Positions 50,539 to 60,401 are shown, numbered from the stretch's first letter. The stretch: DNA of 64,000 nt from Priestia endophytica DSM 13796 (GCF_900115845.1 NZ_FOXX01000001.1:496001-560000), one strand, 5' to 3'. A program made the numbers and translations. The notes: generated from the letters alone by a model not told the origin.

Positions 50539-52839
50539 CTATGGCAAAGTCGTCTGAAACGTTCCAGCTTTCCTTGAAAAACGGTAAATAAGTGCACCTT
50601 GTTTATCTGTTCTAAAAATTTTTACATGATTTTGTTCTAAGCGTTCTAAAACTTCACGATGCGGGTGATTATAGCGGTTACCTTCTCCTGTTGAAACTAG
50701 TCCGTAAGAAGGTTGTATCTTCTCTAGAAAAAAGGGAGATGTTGAAGTTTTGCTACCATGATGTCCGACTTTTAGAACATCAACTTCCAAAGCAGGAAAC
50801 GTTTCTATTAATTTTTTCTCTCCCTCCTCACCTAAATCTCCTGTAAAGAGCCAACGGTGATTTCCGAATACTGTATATATAACAATTGACTGCTCATTTG
50901 TGTTCTCCTCCATTCCAAAAGGAGCGAGCACATTAAAAGTATGTTCTCCTTCTTTCCAAACATCGCCGCTTCCTACAAGAGTTAATGGAGTACCTCTCTT
51001 CATAGTTTCTCTTACCAATTCTTGTTCAAGCGCTGAAAACAATTTCTTCCTGCCAAGAACAAGTTCTTTTATGTCTACAAGATCTAACAGTTCTAACGCA
51101 CTTCCTCCATGATCATGATCTCCGTGCGTTATAATAAGTTTAGTAATTGAAGTAATACCCTTTGATTTTAAGTATGGATGAACAATGTCTTTTCCTACGC
51201 TAAATGTTGTTTGGCGCTTCTCCCATTCTTCTTGTTGAAATGAGATCGAGCCCCCTGTATCAATTAAATAAACGGCTTTGCGAAATGGGAGTTGAATTAA
51301 GATGCTGTCTCCTTGCCCAACATCAATGACAGAAACCTCTCCGTTTGGATTCATGTAAGGCATAAAACAGTAGACACTTAAACAAATCACAAGAAGTAAT
51401 GAAGAGGGTAGGATATCTTTTAATCTTTGTGCTTTTTCAATTTGAAAGCAAACGTAAAAGATAACTACATAAAGAAGACAAAACTGCCATGCATTCAACT
51501 TTCCTGTTGTAATAATCGAAAAATGAACATTCTCTGCGTTGCGAAGCAGTTCTGTACTCCATTCCACAAAAAAGAGGGTAACTGTTTCAACAACTTGAGG
51601 AATAACAGGCACTATTCCACTTGTAAAAAAAAGAAAAAGACTTGCTGGCAGCAGTATAAAAGAGAAAAACGGGACAAAAAAAAGATTTAAGAAAAAACTT
51701 AAAAGCGAAAATTCATAGAAATGATAAAGTAAAAGAGGAATGGAAGCGAGCTGAGCTATGAGGGATAGAGCGATAAGCTGCCATAGAAAGTGAGAGGATT
51801 TGGAGATAATACGATGTGATAATAATATAAAAAAAGTAACAACAAAAGATAATTGGAAACCTGCATTAAATACAGCATATGGTGATTTCATTGTAAGGGC
51901 TAGAAAACAGAGAGCTAGAACATCAACCCCACTCAGCTTACGTCTCCATCCTGTTATATATATAAAGAGCACAATCATACTCATCACAACTGATCTTACA
52001 ACAGATGGAGAAGAACCTGTTAAGATACTATATATTGGTAAAGTAAAAAGGAGAAAGAGGGCACTATGCTCTCTTGTTAAACCAAGACGAAGTAAGATTA
52101 AAAATGCTCCCCCAACCAAAAGGCCAACATGCAAACCTGAAATGGCCAAAAGGTGTACAACTCCTTGTGTTTCATATAACATAATTGTTTCTTCATTAAA
52201 GTCTTCCCGACTCCCGAAAACAAGTGCATTAACGAATGCATTAAGAGGTGTACTAATATGTGTATTCATACGTTGGATTCCTGATTGTCTTAGTCCAGCA
52301 AAAAACATCGTTCTTTGTTGATATTGACATTCTTTGATGTCCCTTACAGTCATTGTCCAATGGATTCTTTGAAAATACAAATATTCTCTGTAATTAAAAA
52401 GACCTGGATTTCGATTTTGCTTCGGAATTTCTAATGCACCTTCTATCTTACAATTCATTCCTATCCTTAACTGTTTTAGCAACTTTTGCTCCTCTTCATT
52501 TCTTATTTTGTAATAAGACTGAACTATTTCACCTTGTTCTGTTTGAAAAGAAAAAGAAAGAAAATTACCGTTTATACGAGGAATAGAAGAAAGATTTCCG
52601 TTGAAAATCGTCTGATGAGGAGAAAGAACAGAGTTATTTGTACTTTCAGTATAGAAGTAATAAAAAATAGTAAGAAAAAAAGCGAGGAAACAAATCACAG
52701 CAGTCGTGGAGCTTGTTCTTTTTATAACAAAGATACTAACCATTATAACCACTATATAAAGGGTGATTTCATTATAAAAACGGCTAATAAAAAGAGCTAA
52801 ACTTACAAACAAAGATACATAAATCCACTGTCCTTTCAC
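50539..52839 (-). CDS. comEC: DNA uptake channel protein ComEC
   Basis: Forms the membrane channel through which single-stranded DNA enters during transformation. 766 residues: N-terminal membrane helices and DUF4131 OB part, the Competence domain (LLAISGLHVGLLVGGAF and following helices), and a C-terminal metallo-beta-lactamase-like domain (VIDVGQGDSILIQLP, ITHGDHDHGGSALEL, TGDLGEEG, VGHHGSKTSTS) that may degrade the non-transported strand. GTG start after AAAGGAG. Intact, not truncated. Confidence 0.95.
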   Translation of the reverse strand: MKGQWIYVSLFVSLALFISRFYNEITLYIVVIMVSIFVIKRTSSTTAVICFLAFFLTIFYYFYTESTNNSVLSPHQTIFNGNLSSIPRINGNFLSFSFQTEQGEIVQSYYKIRNEEEQKLLKQLRIGMNCKIEGALEIPKQNRNPGLFNYREYLYFQRIHWTMTVRDIKECQYQQRTMFFAGLRQSGIQRMNTHISTPLNAFVNALVFGSREDFNEETIMLYETQGVVHLLAISGLHVGLLVGGAFLILLRLGLTREHSALFLLFTLPIYSILTGSSPSVVRSVVMSMIVLFIYITGWRRKLSGVDVLALCFLALTMKSPYAVFNAGFQLSFVVTFFILLSHRIISKSSHFLWQLIALSLIAQLASIPLLLYHFYEFSLLSFFLNLFFVPFFSFILLPASLFLFFTSGIVPVIPQVVETVTLFFVEWSTELLRNAENVHFSIITTGKLNAWQFCLLYVVIFYVCFQIEKAQRLKDILPSSLLLVICLSVYCFMPYMNPNGEVSVIDVGQGDSILIQLPFRKAVYLIDTGGSISFQQEEWEKRQTTFSVGKDIVHPYLKSKGITSITKLIITHGDHDHGGSALELLDLVDIKELVLGRKKLFSALEQELVRETMKRGTPLTLVGSGDVWKEGEHTFNVLAPFGMEENTNEQSIVIYTVFGNHRWLFTGDLGEEGEKKLIETFPALEVDVLKVGHHGSKTSTSPFFLEKIQPSYGLVSTGEGNRYNHPHREVLERLEQNHVKIFRTDKQGALIYRFSRKAGTFQTTLP

Positions 52840-52856
52840 AAAAACTCCTTTCTTTT

Positions 52857-52891
52857 AAAAAGGGAGGAGCAAAACGCTCTCTCCTCCTTTT
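52857..52891 (-). terminator. Hairpin between comEB and comEC
   Basis: AAAAGG-GAGGAG / CTCCTCCTTTT, leftward followed by TTTTTAAAAG. It would limit readthrough from comEB into comEC. Confidence 0.55.
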
Positions 52892-52903
52892 ATCAAGGTT
52901 ATA

Positions 52904-53458
52904 TTAAAATTTTGCTGCAAAAAGTTTTTTTGCTTTTTCAAGTAGCTCTTTTTGTTCTTTTTTATCAGCTTTTTGCAATAGCTCTTGAATAAATGCTAGC
53001 TGCTCGTCGTTATAGCTGTTTAATGAACTCGTATCAAATTCTACCTTTTCAGTTTTTACACCTGACTGTTCAAAAAGCTCGACAGCATGAGGGTGGTTTT
53101 TGTAATCATTTGCGTAATACACTGTGCTGATGCCAGCTTGAATAATTCCTTTGCAGCAGTTTAGACAAGGAAAATGTGTTACATAAATATCCGCACCCTC
53201 TGTCTTCACTCCAAATTTTGCACATTGAATGATAGCGTTCATTTCGGCATGAATCGTTCGTACACAGTGACCGTCAATAACGTAGCATCCTTCATCAACA
53301 CAATGAACCCCACCGCTAATTGATCCGTTATATCCGCCTGCAATAATGCGCGTATCTCTAACAATTGTTGCTCCAACAGACAAGCGCTCACAGGTGCTTC
53401 TAGAGGCTAATAAGTGGCTTTGAGCCATAAAGTATTGGTGCCATGAAATTCGTTCCAT
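52904..53458 (-). CDS. comEB: dCMP/CMP deaminase family protein ComEB
   Basis: About 184 residues. Zinc-dependent deaminase motif TIHAEMNAIIQ (His, Glu) and HFPCLNCCKG (Cys pair), nucleotide-binding MAQSHLLASRSTCERLSVGA. Converts dCMP to dUMP; it is in the comE operon yet dispensable for uptake in B. subtilis. ATG 53458, after AGGGAA, matches the family start MERISWHQYFM; the longer frame is not conserved. Confidence 0.93.
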   Translation of the reverse strand: MERISWHQYFMAQSHLLASRSTCERLSVGATIVRDTRIIAGGYNGSISGGVHCVDEGCYVIDGHCVRTIHAEMNAIIQCAKFGVKTEGADIYVTHFPCLNCCKGIIQAGISTVYYANDYKNHPHAVELFEQSGVKTEKVEFDTSSLNSYNDEQLAFIQELLQKADKKEQKELLEKAKKLFAAKF

Positions 53459-53557
53459 CTCTTTCCCTACTTTCTCGTTATACAAGTTCCTTTTATAAGT
53501 GTAGCGAGAAAGGTTGAGAAACGTCAACAGGCTTTTCAATTGTTAATATACTTATCG

Positions 53558-54172
53558 TTATACAGTAATTTGTTCTTTTATTTTTTCAAATGATTTCTCT
53601 CCAAATCCACTAACATTCATAATGTCTTCAGGAGCTTTAAATGGACCATTCTCTTCTCTATAAGTAATAATTGCCTCTGCTTTTGAAGGACCCACACCGT
53701 TTAACTTTTGCAATTCTTCACTTTGAGCATTGTTAATGTTAATAAGAGCGCTCTTTTCTGTATCAGTTCCTCCAACCGGTATAGAAGTTAATTCTTTCTC
53801 ACCTTCAGAAGGAACGTAAACAACCATTTCATCAGTTACTTTTTGAGCTAGATTAACAGCTGCTACTTCTGCATTTTTTGTAAATCCCCCTGCTTTATTA
53901 ATGGCATCATCAATTCTTTCTCCATCTTTCATTGTATAGATACCTGGGTTTTGCACGCTCCCTTTTACATCAATTACAATCGGAAGTTCAGCTTCCTCTT
54001 TCTTTTGATGCTCTTCATTGGTCTCTTCTTTCGAAAACACTAAACTTTCACTGGCTGTTGCTGGTTTTTTCTCTTCTTTGTCTCCACCTAACACAATAGA
54101 CAACAAGAGAAGCAGACAAACCAGACCTCCACAAATAGCAGACAACCATTTATGGGTTCGTAACCATTCCAT
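53558..54172 (-). CDS. comEA: DNA receptor ComEA
   Basis: Membrane-anchored double-strand DNA receptor. About 204 residues: membrane anchor (about 10-28), flexible Glu/Lys linker, SLBB domain (IDVKGSVQNPGIYTMKDG) and C-terminal helix-hairpin-helix DNA-binding domain (INNAQSEELQKLNGVGPSKA). ATG 54172 is 8 bases after AAGGAG. First gene of comEA-comEB-comEC; divergent from comER. Confidence 0.95.
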   Translation of the reverse strand: MEWLRTHKWLSAICGGLVCLLLLLSIVLGGDKEEKKPATASESLVFSKEETNEEHQKKEEAELPIVIDVKGSVQNPGIYTMKDGERIDDAINKAGGFTKNAEVAAVNLAQKVTDEMVVYVPSEGEKELTSIPVGGTDTEKSALININNAQSEELQKLNGVGPSKAEAIITYREENGPFKAPEDIMNVSGFGEKSFEKIKEQITV

Positions 54173-54261
54173 TGAGTCCACTCCTTTTTAACACATATTC
54201 ATAAGACAAGGGATTATCACATATCGTTTAGGAGATAAAGTTTTGAAGGAGAGATGAAGTG

Positions 54262-55083
54262 ATGAATATTGGATTTATCGGAACAGGAAACATGGGGAGT
54301 ATTTTAATTGAGTCTTTCATTGAGTCAAATGCTGTAAATCCTTCTGACATTACAATTACAAATCGAACTCGTGCAAAAGCTGAAAGTTTACAAAAGAGCT
54401 ATCCTTCCTTGCATGTAGCTTCAGATGCTTCAGAAGTCATTCATAAATCAAATATTATTTTTCTATGTGTGAAACCATTGGATATTCACCCCCTTTTAGA
54501 AAAAGTACGTCCATTATTAAAACCACATCATTGTCTTGTATCTATTACGAGCCCTATTTCTGTTAAACAGCTTGAGGAGCTTGTAGATTGCCAAGTAGCT
54601 CGGATTATTCCAAGCATTACAAACCGAGCGTTCAGCGGTGTTTCTCTCGTCACGTATGGCGAAAGTTGCAAACAGCATTATCGCTTATTTTTAGATCACT
54701 TATTATCAAAAATATCGACACCTTTATCAATTGAAAATAATATTACTCGCGTTTCATCTGATATTGTAAGCTGTGGTCCTGCTTTCTTTAGTTATTTACT
54801 GCAAAGATTTATTGACTCTGCTGTTGAAGAAACAGAAATCACAAAAGATCAAGCAACAAAAATGATCAGTGAAATGGTTGTAGGGTTTGGGAAGTTGTTA
54901 GAAACAAATCTTTATACATTACCAACTCTTCAAGAGAAAGTATGTGTAAAAGGCGGCGTTACTGGCGAAGGAATCAAAGTGCTTGAGGAACATGTTGGGG
55001 AGATGTTCAATAAGGTATTTCAACAAACACACGCAAAATACGACGAGGATTTAGAAAAAGTCGGATATCAATTCAATAAATAA
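54262..55083 (+). CDS. comER: ComER, pyrroline-5-carboxylate reductase family
   Basis: About 273 residues: Rossmann NAD(P)-binding start NIGFIGTGNMGSILIESF and a P5CR-type helical C-terminus (VKGGVTGEGIKVLEEHV). In B. subtilis it is divergent from comEA and not needed for competence; the enzymatic role is unclear. In some Bacillus species it affects biofilm and sporulation. ATG 54262 is 8 bases after AAGGAGAG. Confidence 0.9.
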   Translation: MNIGFIGTGNMGSILIESFIESNAVNPSDITITNRTRAKAESLQKSYPSLHVASDASEVIHKSNIIFLCVKPLDIHPLLEKVRPLLKPHHCLVSITSPISVKQLEELVDCQVARIIPSITNRAFSGVSLVTYGESCKQHYRLFLDHLLSKISTPLSIENNITRVSSDIVSCGPAFFSYLLQRFIDSAVEETEITKDQATKMISEMVVGFGKLLETNLYTLPTLQEKVCVKGGVTGEGIKVLEEHVGEMFNKVFQQTHAKYDEDLEKVGYQFNK

Positions 55084-55114
55084 TTCGCTCTCTAAAGTAA
55101 AATTCCTTCTAAAA

Positions 55115-55153
55115 ATAAAAAACCTACCAATAATAAATTGGTAGGTTTTTTCC
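55115..55153. terminator. Bidirectional terminator between comER and yqeM
   Basis: AACCTACCAAT / ATTGGTAGGTT, loop AATAA, A run left and T run right. It lies 3 bases from the yqeM stop. Confidence 0.93.
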
Positions 55154-55156
55154 TAT

Positions 55157-55900
55157 TCACTTCTTAAATGAAAAGAAAAGGCGTTCACTTTCTTCAGAAG
55201 GCGGGCAATTTTTGAAATCACTGCTTACTTCCATAGAAGTGAAACCAGCTTCTTTTCCCCACTGCATATATTGAGAAATGGAAAACGTGCGCTGATAGTG
55301 TTCTTCTTCAAAGCGGTCATATGCCTGTTTATTCTCATTCCAAGCAAAAAAAGTGAGCTCATGAACGACAGAGTGAGGATATTCTCCTTCAAAACTGTTC
55401 CAAATGTAAGCATTCTCTATTCCATCATAAGCAAATGTTTGACCGATAAAAAGCTCGTCTATTTTAAAGATGGAATGAACGTCGAAAAGAAGAAGTCCTC
55501 CCTCTTCAAGATGACTATATGCTTGTTTAAACGTTTGTCTTACACGTTCTTCATCTTGTAAATAATTAAGAGAATCACAATAAATTACAATACAGTTAAA
55601 CATTTGACCGAGATCTAACTCGCTCATATCTTGTTGGAAAAGCTCTGGTTTAATGCTATGTTTTTCTAGTTTTTGCTTAGCCATCATAAGCATCTCATCT
55701 GAGAGATCCACACCAACTGCATATAGCCCATGCTTTGCAAATTGAAGTAGCATAGACCCTGTTCCACACCCTAAATCTAGGATTTTTGGGGATTGTAATC
55801 CTGCTTTACTTATTTCGCTTTTCGTATATTCCACCCATTTATCATAAGGAGCATCGCTCATTAGCTCATCATAGATAGAAGCAAAGCGCTCATAACTCAT
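55157..55900 (-). CDS. yqeM: Class I SAM-dependent methyltransferase YqeM
   Basis: About 247 residues with SAM motif ILDLGCGTGSMLLQF near residue 40 and VIYCDSLNYL, FDVHSIFKI. Substrate unknown. ATG at 55900 overlaps the rsfS stop (TAATG), so coupled; the longer frame is the rsfS tail read in another frame. Last gene of the leftward yqeG-yqeM run. Confidence 0.85.
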   Translation of the reverse strand: MSYERFASIYDELMSDAPYDKWVEYTKSEISKAGLQSPKILDLGCGTGSMLLQFAKHGLYAVGVDLSDEMLMMAKQKLEKHSIKPELFQQDMSELDLGQMFNCIVIYCDSLNYLQDEERVRQTFKQAYSHLEEGGLLLFDVHSIFKIDELFIGQTFAYDGIENAYIWNSFEGEYPHSVVHELTFFAWNENKQAYDRFEEEHYQRTFSISQYMQWGKEAGFTSMEVSSDFKNCPPSEESERLFFSFKK

Positions 55901-56253
55901 TATTTTGATTCTTCTCCAAGGGAAACAAGCGGTGCATCGCCCCAAAGGCGCTCTAGGTTATAATAGCCGCGTTCGTCTTTATGGAAGACATGAGCTACAA
56001 CATCTCCTAAATCAATTAAAATCCAGCGAGCTTCGTTAAATCCTTCAAGACGTTTCACTTCAATTTCGTGCTCATTTGCTTGTTCTTTAATTTCTCGCGC
56101 AATTGCTTGAACTTGACGATCTGAATTTCCGTGACAGATCATAAAGTAGTCCGCAACAAGAGAAATTCCTTTCATATCTAGAGCTATTACGTCTTCCGCT
56201 CTTTTGTCATCTGCTGCTTTCGCAACAAGGGATAGTAGTTCTAGTTCTTTCAT
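55900..56253 (-). CDS. rsfS: Ribosomal silencing factor RsfS
   Basis: 117 residues (DUF143/Iojap family). Binds L14 and blocks subunit joining on starvation. Contains VADYFMICHGNSDRQVQAIA and WILIDLGDVVAHVFH. ATG after GAGGAGGT. Follows yqeK by 13 bases. B. subtilis yqeL. Confidence 0.95.
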   Translation of the reverse strand: MKELELLSLVAKAADDKRAEDVIALDMKGISLVADYFMICHGNSDRQVQAIAREIKEQANEHEIEVKRLEGFNEARWILIDLGDVVAHVFHKDERGYYNLERLWGDAPLVSLGEESK

Positions 56254-56266
56254 ATCAATGACCTCC

Positions 56267-56821
56267 TCATTGTACTAAACTATTGTATGTGTTAATTGTC
56301 ATTGGGTAGATTGGCTGTTTGCGTCCAATTAGAAATACAATGGTATTCCTAAGACATAAAAACAAAGCTTCATCCAAGCTGTTCTCAGCAGACTGTCTTA
56401 CTTCCTCAACACCAGGGAAACTACGGCCTGGTTCAATGTAGTCCGCAACGTATACAATTTTCTCAAGCATTGTCATGTTTGGACGTCCATACGTGTGATA
56501 CTCAATAGCACGTAAAACAGCTTCATCTTCTATTCCCACTTCTTTTTGAACAAGATAAGCTCCAACTGGCGCATGCCAAAGTGAGTGATGATGCTCTAAT
56601 AAATCTTTACTCATATTTTGCTCTATAATAATTTCTTTCATTTCATCTTTAGGACGAAACTTTGCGTAATCATGAAAAATAGCTGCAAGTTCAGCCTTCT
56701 TTACATCCTCACCATATTTCTCAGCAAGCTTAATGGCTGTTTCCATTACGCCAACTGTATGAGTATAGCGAGCTTCATTCAGCTGTTCTTTTACGATTTC
56801 TAACGCTTCTTTACGATTCAT
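56267..56821 (-). CDS. yqeK: HD-domain Ap4A hydrolase YqeK
   Basis: 184 residues with HD motif: HTVGVMETA (His), IFHDYAKF (His-Asp), and downstream His pairs (EHHHSLWHAP, IEYHTYGR). Family members hydrolyse diadenosine tetraphosphate symmetrically. Overlaps nadD by 11 bases, so translation is coupled with this NAD-synthesis gene. Confidence 0.92.
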   Translation of the reverse strand: MNRKEALEIVKEQLNEARYTHTVGVMETAIKLAEKYGEDVKKAELAAIFHDYAKFRPKDEMKEIIIEQNMSKDLLEHHHSLWHAPVGAYLVQKEVGIEDEAVLRAIEYHTYGRPNMTMLEKIVYVADYIEPGRSFPGVEEVRQSAENSLDEALFLCLRNTIVFLIGRKQPIYPMTINTYNSLVQ

Positions 56822-57380
56822 ACAACCTCTGCTCCTCTATGTAGTTTCGGACATTTTCTGGAACAAAATAGCGAATGCTCTTCTGCTTCTCGTATTTCTC
56901 GCGAATAAGGCTTGATGAAATCTCAATTTGAGGAACGTCCGCTTCTAAAATAGAGTATGGTGTACTTATCGTATGATGAGGTCTTTTCACCCCTATAAAT
57001 GTGACGAGCTCTAGCAGTTTCTCAATGTTATACCACTTTGGCAAGTATTCAACCATATCCCCACCAATAATAAAATAAAACTGTTCCTCTTGATAACGGT
57101 CTTTTAAAATCTTCATTGTCTCAAATGTATAGGACGTTCCTTCTTTTTCAAACTCAATTGGCTGCAATTTAAAACAAGGATTGTCTTCAATTGCTAGCTC
57201 AGTCATTCTCAAGCGGTGTTTTGAATCTGTAACCTTCTTTTTTTCTTTATGAGGAGGGGAGTATGAAGGCATAAACCATACCTCATCAAGCTGGTATTGT
57301 TCTAATGCCTCATTGGCAATAATAAGATGCCCCAGATGCGGCGGATTAAAAGTTCCTCCTAATATTCCCACTTTTTTCAT
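56811..57380 (-). CDS. nadD: Nicotinate-nucleotide adenylyltransferase NadD
   Basis: 189 residues. Nucleotidyltransferase motif GGTFNPPHLGHLIIANEA (HxGH type) and ISSSLIREKYEK (ISSTxIR type). Makes deamido-NAD from NaMN and ATP. ATG after AAGGAGG. Followed by overlapping yqeK. Confidence 0.96.
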   Translation of the reverse strand: MKKVGILGGTFNPPHLGHLIIANEALEQYQLDEVWFMPSYSPPHKEKKKVTDSKHRLRMTELAIEDNPCFKLQPIEFEKEGTSYTFETMKILKDRYQEEQFYFIIGGDMVEYLPKWYNIEKLLELVTFIGVKRPHHTISTPYSILEADVPQIEISSSLIREKYEKQKSIRYFVPENVRNYIEEQRLYES

Positions 57381-57401
57381 ACTCGCTACCTCCTTTCATC
57401 T

Positions 57402-57692
57402 TTATGGTAAAGAAATTTGTTTGTTTTCTGTTGATTCCTTATAAAGAACAATCGTATTTCCAATCACTTGTACAAGCTCAGCATGTGTACCTTTGCTCAG
57501 CTTGTCTGCTACTGTATCACGATCTTCTAAACAGTTTTGAAGAACACTTACCTTTAAAAGCTCACGCGCTTCTAAAGCATCTTCAATTTGATTAATCATA
57601 TTATCATTAACACCACTTTTTCCTACTTGAAAAATAGGGTTAAGATGGTGTGCTTTTGAACGTAAAAAACGTTTTTGTTTCCCAGTTAACAT
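57402..57692 (-). CDS. yhbY: CRM-domain RNA-binding protein YhbY/YqeI
   Basis: 96 residues, single CRM domain with GKSGVNDNMINQIEDAL and a basic surface (LTGKQKRFLRSKAHHL). Associated with pre-50S particles. AGGAGGA before ATG. In the same leftward operon between aroE and nadD; B. subtilis yqeI. Confidence 0.92.
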   Translation of the reverse strand: MLTGKQKRFLRSKAHHLNPIFQVGKSGVNDNMINQIEDALEARELLKVSVLQNCLEDRDTVADKLSKGTHAELVQVIGNTIVLYKESTENKQISLP

Positions 57693-57713
57693 TATATTCC
57701 TCCTGTAACATCT

Positions 57714-58556
57714 TTACTTCTTTTGTAGATGGCGTAAAACAACATCTTCCATCACTTTTACATCTGGCTGCACTCCTGTCCACTTTTCAAAAGCAAGTGC
57801 ACCTTGCATAACAAACATTCCTATACCTGTATGAGCTAAAGCTCCACGTTCTTTAGCTTCACGCAGGAGCTTTGTTTCAAGTGGGTTATATATAATATCA
57901 CTAACTGTTGCGCCTTTTTTTACATGTTGAAGAGAAAGTGGGCTCTCCTCAACGTTTGGACTCATTCCAACAGCAGTCGTATTAATGATAATATCATAAC
58001 GTCCAAGGTTTTCTTCTGCTTCTGTTATTGATAAAACTGTTCCCTCGTTATCAATTGGACAAGAAGTGATAAGCTCTTGTGCTTTCGAAAGCGTGCGATT
58101 CGCTATGTCGATGCAATTCGCTTGGCCTTTTGCTGCAATAGTAAAGAGAAGTGCTCTTGCTGCACCTCCAGCACCTAAAATAAGCACGCTTTGGTCTTGA
58201 AGCGACGGTCGCTCTAAAAATGTTAAAAGCGATTGAAGATAACCGTCACCATCTGTATTATACCCAACATAGCGACCATTTTCATTGACAACCGTATTTA
58301 CGGCTCCAATTTCACGTGCTAACTCATCAATTTCATCAAGGAAATCCATCACTTTCACTTTATATGGAATTGTGACATTAAATCCTTTTATATTTAATGC
58401 TTTCAGACCTTTTATTCCTTCTTCAACCTTCTCTGGTGCTATCTCAAACGCATGATAATAACCGTCAATAGAATGGTGATCCAATACAGCATTTTGCATA
58501 TGTGGAGACAGCGAATGCCCAATTGGATAACCAATAACACTGTAGAGTTCTTTCAT
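57714..58556 (-). CDS. aroE: Shikimate dehydrogenase AroE
   Basis: NADPH-dependent reduction of 3-dehydroshikimate. 280 residues: shikimate-binding GYPIGHSLSPHMQNAVL, catalytic Lys/Asp region FNVTIPYKVKV, and NADP motif LGAGGAARALLF. 22 bases between yqeH and aroE. B. subtilis name aroD. Confidence 0.96.
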   Translation of the reverse strand: MKELYSVIGYPIGHSLSPHMQNAVLDHHSIDGYYHAFEIAPEKVEEGIKGLKALNIKGFNVTIPYKVKVMDFLDEIDELAREIGAVNTVVNENGRYVGYNTDGDGYLQSLLTFLERPSLQDQSVLILGAGGAARALLFTIAAKGQANCIDIANRTLSKAQELITSCPIDNEGTVLSITEAEENLGRYDIIINTTAVGMSPNVEESPLSLQHVKKGATVSDIIYNPLETKLLREAKERGALAHTGIGMFVMQGALAFEKWTGVQPDVKVMEDVVLRHLQKK

Positions 58557-58578
58557 ACGTACCGTATCCCCCTTGCCC

Positions 58579-59685
58579 TTAAATTAATGATGGACGAACA
58601 AATACACCAACGCCCTTAGGCGCATGAGCAACAATTTTAGCTCCCGGATCGTTTATCGTTACCCAGCCAAGTCCAGAGAAAACAACATCTATTTTTGGCT
58701 CTTTAATCGTAAATGAATGTGCAACAAGCTCTGGAAATTCATCAAGCTGCTCACGACGAGGTGGTGTTAGCATTTCTCCTGCGTGATCTTCATATAGCTT
58801 ATCTGCTTTCTCAAGCTTTGTACGATGAATATGAAGCTCACTCGGAATGTAACATGTAAATGAACGTCTTCCACCGCTCACATAGTCAAAACGAGAAAGC
58901 CCACCAAAAAAGAGCGTTTGCTCCTCATTAAGCTGGAATACTTTTGGCTTGATTTCCTTTTTTGGCATAATAATTTTTAAATCCCGTTTATCAACATAGT
59001 GAGCCATTTGATGATGGTTAATAATTCCTGGTGTATCATATAGCGTTGAGCCATCATCAAGCGGAATTTCAATTAAATCAAGCGTTGTTCCTGGATACTG
59101 AGACGTTGTAATAACGTTGTCTTCTCCGCTAAATTGTTTTAAGATGTTATTAATAAACGTTGACTTTCCAACATTTGTACACCCTACAACATACACATCT
59201 TTTCCATTACGATAACGATCAATAATTTGAGCTACATCCTCAACACCTTGTCCTTTTACAGCACTAATTAAGCAAACATCAATAGGTTTTAAGCCATTTT
59301 CTTTTGCTTCTTTTTTCATCCAGTTAATTACTTTGTTTTGTTTTACAGACTTCGGAAGCAAGTCAACTTTATTACCGATTAACAATACATCATTATTGCC
59401 AACAAAACGCTGTAGCCCAGAAATCCAGCTCCCATTAAAATCAAAAATGTCTACAATTTTAACGATCAGGCCATCTGATTCTCCAATTCCATGAAGGATT
59501 TTTAAGAAATCGTCATCTGTTAATGAAACATCTTGAATTTCATTATAATGTTTCAAACGGAAACAGCGCTGACAAATAATTTGCTCTTTCTCAAGTGCAG
59601 ATGGCGGCGTGTACCCTAGCTTCTTTGGATCTTCTGTTTGTATATCAACACCGCACCCTACGCAGTACATTTCTTGTTCACTCAC
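58579..59685 (-). CDS. yqeH: Circularly permuted ribosome-assembly GTPase YqeH
   Basis: 368 residues: N-terminal zinc finger (CVGCG, CQRCF), then a permuted GTPase with G4 NKVD ahead of G1 GCTNVGKSTFINN and G3 DTPG, plus a C-terminal domain. Needed for 30S assembly (16S stability). GTG start after GGAGGAATAA. Follows yqeG with a 4-base gap. Confidence 0.95.
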   Translation of the reverse strand: MSEQEMYCVGCGVDIQTEDPKKLGYTPPSALEKEQIICQRCFRLKHYNEIQDVSLTDDDFLKILHGIGESDGLIVKIVDIFDFNGSWISGLQRFVGNNDVLLIGNKVDLLPKSVKQNKVINWMKKEAKENGLKPIDVCLISAVKGQGVEDVAQIIDRYRNGKDVYVVGCTNVGKSTFINNILKQFSGEDNVITTSQYPGTTLDLIEIPLDDGSTLYDTPGIINHHQMAHYVDKRDLKIIMPKKEIKPKVFQLNEEQTLFFGGLSRFDYVSGGRRSFTCYIPSELHIHRTKLEKADKLYEDHAGEMLTPPRREQLDEFPELVAHSFTIKEPKIDVVFSGLGWVTINDPGAKIVAHAPKGVGVFVRPSLI

Positions 59686-59689
59686 CTAA

Positions 59690-60205
59690 TTATTCCTCCC
59701 AATTTATCATGCCTTTTTTCTTCATCCATGTTAAAATTCTTCGTTCCATCTGACGGTTAAATTTTGTAAAAAATCCGTCTGTTTGAGCAACTGGAACAAC
59801 AAGAATGGTATATAATTTCATACGATTTCCACCTAGGACATCTGTCATTAGCTGATCTCCAATTACAACGATTTCATTACGGTTTACATCCATGTTCCGA
59901 ATTGCTTTTTTAAATGCTCGTCCCATTGGCTTACGCGCTTTATAAATAAACGGAATGCCAAGCGGATCTGAGAAAAGGCGAACTCGTTTTTCTACATTAT
60001 TAGAAACAATAGTTACTTGAATATTATGTTGCTGCATGTTTTCAAACCATTCAATAAGTTTCGGAGTCGCATCAGGTCGGTCCCATTCAACAAGGGTATT
60101 ATCTAAATCCGTAATAATCCCTTTAACTCCTCTTTCTTTTAAATCTTCAGGTTTTATTTCAAATACACTTTTCACATGCTGATCTGGCAAAAATAACTTT
60201 AACAC
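59690..60205 (-). CDS. yqeG: HAD-superfamily phosphatase YqeG
   Basis: 171 residues, HAD type IIIA. Nucleophile GIITDLDNTLVEWD (DxDNT) and GDQLMTDVLGGNR. Related to the PGP phosphatase Gep4; may act on phosphatidylglycerophosphate, not shown for this strain. GTG start after AAGGTGTG. First gene of the yqeG-yqeM run. Confidence 0.9.
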   Translation of the reverse strand: MLKLFLPDQHVKSVFEIKPEDLKERGVKGIITDLDNTLVEWDRPDATPKLIEWFENMQQHNIQVTIVSNNVEKRVRLFSDPLGIPFIYKARKPMGRAFKKAIRNMDVNRNEIVVIGDQLMTDVLGGNRMKLYTILVVPVAQTDGFFTKFNRQMERRILTWMKKKGMINWEE

Positions 60206-60309
60206 AGCTTATCACACCTTTAACGACTAGTTCACTTCCATTTTGCTATTATACTCAATATACTGCCCTACTTTAAAGAGCAAATCATCTTTTTCTTCTT
60301 ATTCCTCCG

Positions 60310-60335
60310 ACTAACAAGAAAACTAACAAGAAAAC
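60310..60335 (+). repeat. Short tandem direct repeat
   Basis: CTAACAAGAAAA occurs twice in tandem upstream of the DnaA boxes. Meaning unknown. Confidence 0.6.
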
Positions 60336-60401
60336 AAACGCTTCGACAACATCCATTAATACCCAAAAAACTTTTCGACAAAATTCAAGCTACTCCAAAT
60401 T

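Noticed and set aside
51800-52321. 173-codon rightward open frame inside comEC
   Set aside because: It lies antisense to the conserved membrane domain of comEC, has a basic low-information product, no ribosome site and no family likeness.
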